9,078 nt of DNA. Source: an uncultured Bacteroidota bacterium. Its GTDB lineage: Bacteria; Bacteroidota; Bacteroidia; Chitinophagales; Chitinophagaceae. Location: positions 1-9,078 of the forward strand of contig CAIVHI010000393.1 in assembly GCA_903905685.1 (NCBI GenBank), read 5' to 3'. A program made the translations under genes and the position numbers. The notes beneath the pieces were generated by a model. That model was not told the DNA's origin and searched no databases. It saw nothing but the letters and a program-made list of their open reading frames with translations. Of the stretch, positions 6,743-9,078 are shown piece after piece (within the stretch, counting starts at the first letter, position 1; the number at the start of each line of letters is the position of its first letter).

Positions 6743-8776
6743 TCAAAAATCCTCCCAATTGCGCCCTTTCTTCTTTTTGGCTCCACCCGATTTTGCCTTT
6801 TTGCCGGCATGTCCTACCGACGACGGTAAATAGCTTACCGAAAAGTCGATCTGGCGTTTTTCGAGGTTGGCAGCCGCGAGTTTCACCGTTAATTTATCGC
6901 CCATGGAGAATCTTAGCCCAGTACGCAACCCAATTAGGGCATATTCGCCCTCGCTATAGGTAAAGGTGTCCACGTCATACAGGTCGCTGGCGGGCACCAT
7001 GCCTTCACACTTGGTCTCCACGGTTTCCACCCAGAAGCCATAAGGCGATACCCCGCTGATGACGCCTTCAAATTCATCCCCAATATAATCGCGCATGAAT
7101 TCCACCTGTTTGTATTTATTGGCAGTGCGCTCAGCCTCCATAGCCTTACGCTCTTGGTCGGAACAGTGGCGGCACCTCGACTCCAAATGCTTGTCGGGCA
7201 CGGCGCGGTTTTGTAGGAGGTCGAATAGGATGCGGTGCACCATGACATCCGGGTAGCGGCGTATGGGCGATGTAAAGTGGCAGTAGTGATCGAAACCCAG
7301 ACCATAGTGACCGATGTTGTCGGTTGTGTAAACTGCCTTCGACATCGTTCGGATGCCCAATTGCTCCAGTACATGTTGCTCGGGCTTGCCGTGCACATAT
7401 TCCAACATTTCGTTGAACGACTTGGCCACTGCCTCGGGCGTACTCAAATCGAATTTTACGCCGAATCGGCCGGCAAACATCGTGAACACCTTCAGTTTTT
7501 CGTCGTTGGGCACATCGTGCACACGGTAGGGAAATGGCAGCGGTTCATCGCCGTCTCGCGAGGAGACCAGCTCCGCCACGGTGCGGTTGGCCAGCAGCAT
7601 AAATTCCTCAATGAGTTTGTGCGCATCCTTACTTTCTTTTACAACTATGCCTATCGGCTTGCCGGTCTCATCGAGCTTAAAGCGGACTTCTTGCGATGAG
7701 AAATTGATGGCCCCCTTAGCAAACCGCTCAGCGCGCAGGCGTTGAGCCATTTCGTTCAGCACCACCAATTCTTTAACATATGGGCCATCGCCTGTTTCGA
7801 GAATGGTTTGAACCTCTTCATAACTGAAACGGTGATCGGAGTGGATGACCGTCTTCTCTATGCGGCTGGCGGCCACATTACCCTTCTTGTTGATTTTGAC
7901 GACCACCGAAAACGTGAGCTTCTCCTCGTGCGGGCGTAGTGAGCAAAGCTCGTTGCTGATTTTTTCAGGAAGCATGGGCAACACCCTATCGGGCAAATAG
8001 ACGCTGGTGGCTCTTTTATAGGCCTCATCGTCCATAGCGGTACCGTTGAGCAAGTAGTGGGAGACGTCCGCAATGTGTACGCCCACTTCATACCAACCTC
8101 CTTTCAATACCTTGAACGACAATGCATCATCGAAGTCTTTGGCATCGGCCGGGTCAATGGTGAAGGTCGTAGTGGTGCGGTAGTCGGCCCGGTCTTTCAG
8201 GTCTTCCTCCGTAATGATTTCGGGTATCCTTGCCGACTCCTCCATGACATCGTCGGGGAACGTGAGCGGGAACCCACTCTCCGACAATATGTTCTGCATG
8301 GCAATGTCGTTCACCGACATATCATTGAGAATATTGATGATTTCGCCTATGGGGTTTTTGTTCTTTTCCGTCCACTCCACAATCCGCGCTGTGGCATAGT
8401 CGCCGTTCTTGGCATCGTGCAGCAAGTGCAACGGAATATAGATATCGGTGGGTATGTTCTTGTTGTCGGGGAGAAGGAAGGCGAAATGGGGGTGCACCTC
8501 TACCCTACCTGTAAAATCGGACTGCTTGCGGGTAACGACGTTGACGATATAGCCCTCTACCCGCTTGTTGTTGTCGGCATAACCCTTGGATTCCACCTGT
8601 ACTGTATCGCCGTGCATGGCATTGCCGAGCCCGCCTTTCTTGATGATGATGTCTTTCTCCATGCCCTCTACGGCCACAAAGCCCATACCCGATTTCGAGA
8701 CATCGAGGATGCCGGTATATCTGCGAACGTTCCCCGGGTTTTTCGTCTTCTTCTTATCTTTTCCTTTTCCGGCCAT
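6743..8776 (-). CDS. rnr: Ribonuclease R (RNase II/RNB family 3'-5' exoribonuclease)
   Basis: The product is 677 aa. RNase R degrades RNA processively from the 3' end, including structured RNA, in mRNA and rRNA turnover. Domains in order: lysine-rich N-terminus (1-13), two cold-shock/OB-fold domains (about 18-155), RNB catalytic domain (about 198-535) and S1 domain (about 566-648), then a basic Gly/Lys tail ending NWEDF. The catalytic acid cluster is intact in DPADAKDFDDA (D208, D214, D216, D217), as are SVYLPDRVLPMLPE, SNELCSLRP, HFTSPIRRYPD (500-510, R506) and the C-H-C/AER helix (CRHCSDQERKAMEAER). The E. coli enzyme is longer (813 aa), partly because of an N-terminal helix-turn-helix that is absent here. 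The ATG at 8776 is the first in frame; a one-off -7 box TATCTTTT lies at 8795-8788 (minus) but no good -33 element is seen. The 169 nt after the stop lacks a convincing terminator. Confidence 0.97.
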   Translation of the reverse strand: MAGKGKDKKKTKNPGNVRRYTGILDVSKSGMGFVAVEGMEKDIIIKKGGLGNAMHGDTVQVESKGYADNNKRVEGYIVNVVTRKQSDFTGRVEVHPHFAFLLPDNKNIPTDIYIPLHLLHDAKNGDYATARIVEWTEKNKNPIGEIINILNDMSVNDIAMQNILSESGFPLTFPDDVMEESARIPEIITEEDLKDRADYRTTTTFTIDPADAKDFDDALSFKVLKGGWYEVGVHIADVSHYLLNGTAMDDEAYKRATSVYLPDRVLPMLPEKISNELCSLRPHEEKLTFSVVVKINKKGNVAASRIEKTVIHSDHRFSYEEVQTILETGDGPYVKELVVLNEMAQRLRAERFAKGAINFSSQEVRFKLDETGKPIGIVVKESKDAHKLIEEFMLLANRTVAELVSSRDGDEPLPFPYRVHDVPNDEKLKVFTMFAGRFGVKFDLSTPEAVAKSFNEMLEYVHGKPEQHVLEQLGIRTMSKAVYTTDNIGHYGLGFDHYCHFTSPIRRYPDVMVHRILFDLLQNRAVPDKHLESRCRHCSDQERKAMEAERTANKYKQVEFMRDYIGDEFEGVISGVSPYGFWVETVETKCEGMVPASDLYDVDTFTYSEGEYALIGLRTGLRFSMGDKLTVKLAAANLEKRQIDFSVSYLPSSVGHAGKKAKSGGAKKKKGRNWEDF

Positions 8777-8980
8777 AGTAGTGTTTTAAAAGATAAAGGT
8801 ACCCGATAATTGAACCCGTTTTGTGGCCCGCGCCTATAAATTAACAAGCAGGCTATCGGGACAACATTATGGCCGTCTACCCATCGTCACGGCAGGCAAG
8901 ATTCCGTTTTCAGGACGAACCTCAAAAACCAGCCGTTGGCCCACCTGTGAGGCCGTCCATAAATTGACCTGATCCACTTC
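8777..8980. other. RNase R upstream region and unassigned sequence
   Basis: Bases 8777-8860 are AT-rich and typical of a promoter region for the minus-strand RNase R gene. They include a nested imperfect inverted repeat: CCCGATA (8802-8808) with TATCGGG (8854-8860), and GCCT (8832-8835) with AGGC (8850-8853). Bases 8861-8980 are more GC-rich and resemble coding DNA in composition. A minus-strand frame is open through them, treated separately as a possible CDS end. I see no tRNA, repeat array or recognised RNA element here. Confidence 0.4.
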
Positions 8981-9078
8981 CCCTAATACGCAGGCGGGCC
9001 ACCCAATGGGCGGCCCGCTTACGTATTGGGAAGACTCGGTCTTCATTATTCCTTCACCAAGCGGTAAACCACTTTCTC
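8867..9078 (-). CDS. Alternative: 69-codon open frame at right edge ending GRRP, unrecognised
   Basis: A different minus-strand frame stays open from the right edge for 69 codons to a TAA at 8869-8867. Its last part reads QRLVFEVRPENG and LPAVTMGRRP, which is protein-like, and first codon positions are modestly purine-rich. It would end 91 nt before the RNase R start, a sensible gap. Against it, the frame runs through the 8981-9030 hairpin, giving an odd Gly/Pro/Trp-rich stretch (GPPIGWPAC), third positions show no strong bias, and a 70-codon open frame at this GC content can arise by chance. I recognise no family. Read it as an alternative to the gene end at 9046. Confidence 0.25.
   Translation of the reverse strand, partial: ESGLPLGEGIMKTESSQYVSGPPIGWPACVLGEVDQVNLWTASQVGQRLVFEVRPENGILPAVTMGRRP
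8981..9030 (-). terminator. Imperfect GC-rich hairpin, possible terminator of the right-edge gene
   Basis: The stem pairs CCC (8981-8983) with GGG (9028-9030), AATACG (8985-8990) with CGTATT (9022-9027), GCGGGCC (8994-9000) with GGCCCGC (9012-9018) and CCC (9002-9004) with GGG (9008-9010), around a three-base AAT loop. The interruptions are two mismatches, one wobble and one unpaired base. The arms are aligned symmetrically, which is unlikely by chance. If the minus-strand gene stops at 9046, the hairpin follows 15 nt later, much like the hairpin at 4038-4085. No clear U-tract follows on either strand, so it could instead be an RNA stabiliser, or lie inside coding sequence. Confidence 0.5.
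9046..9078 (-). CDS. Possible C-terminal end of a gene entering from the right edge (frame ending YRLVKE)
   Basis: On the minus strand the window edge reads EKVVYRLVKE followed by TAA (9048-9046). The peptide looks like an ordinary protein C-terminus, and the strong hairpin at 8981-9030 begins 15 nt after the stop, which is the arrangement expected for a gene end. Only ten codons are visible, so no product can be named. This reading competes with the longer open frame ending at 8867; only one is likely to be right. Confidence 0.35.
   Translation of the reverse strand, partial: EKVVYRLVKE

Noticed and set aside
8057..8809. 250-codon plus-strand open frame opposite RNase R
   Set aside because: It is antisense to an unambiguous RNase R gene with all catalytic motifs; the translation matches no family pattern and is explained by codon bias of the sense gene.
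8861..8980. tRNA or small RNA gene near the right edge
   Set aside because: No cloverleaf, no GGTTCGAATCC-type T-loop and no CCA-proximal acceptor pairing could be found.
1..9078. CRISPR array, insertion sequence, phage or defence genes
   Set aside because: There are no regularly spaced direct repeats, no transposase or integrase motifs, and every long gene belongs to an ordinary chromosomal family.

Overview
The window looks like chromosomal DNA of a Bacteroidota bacterium, most likely from the Chitinophagaceae/Sphingobacteriia side of the phylum. Four things point there: a secreted protein with a C-terminal type IX secretion (T9SS) sorting domain (VYPNPAQG ... TGLYLY); almost no Shine-Dalgarno sequences before starts; AT-rich upstream regions with matches to the Bacteroidota -33/-7 promoter (TTG ... 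TAnnTTTG); and a histidine kinase with the HNLRSPL H-box common in this phylum. Species cannot be named from this sequence.

Layout. 3-905 (+) is the C-terminal end of a hybrid histidine kinase (end of ATPase domain, receiver, HPt). Tail-to-tail with it, 1007-3334 (-) encodes a soluble multi-PAS histidine kinase with no receiver. Divergent from that kinase, 3444-3941 (+) encodes a DinB/YfiT-like four-helix protein. A long GC-rich hairpin at 4038-4085 separates it from a run of minus-strand genes: a secreted T9SS-sorted protein (4118-5110), an AhpE-type peroxiredoxin (5180-5647), a short-chain dehydrogenase (5743-6573) and RNase R (6743-8776). Gaps of 69-169 nt and candidate promoters before individual genes suggest mostly separate transcription units. 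The right edge (8777-9078) holds the RNase R upstream region, a second strong hairpin (8981-9030), and the end of one more minus-strand gene whose frame cannot be settled inside the window.

How the genes relate. The two kinases may belong to one signalling neighbourhood, because the 787-codon one lacks its own receiver, but nothing proves they are partners. The DinB-like protein, peroxiredoxin and SDR are soluble enzymes of general stress or metabolic type. RNase R is housekeeping RNA decay. I see no mobile element, CRISPR array, tRNA or rRNA, toxin-antitoxin pair or defence island. I do not find a convincing undescribed multi-gene system here. The items most worth a second look are the secreted protein with an unassigned core, the right-edge frame conflict over a hairpin, and a few active-site variations.
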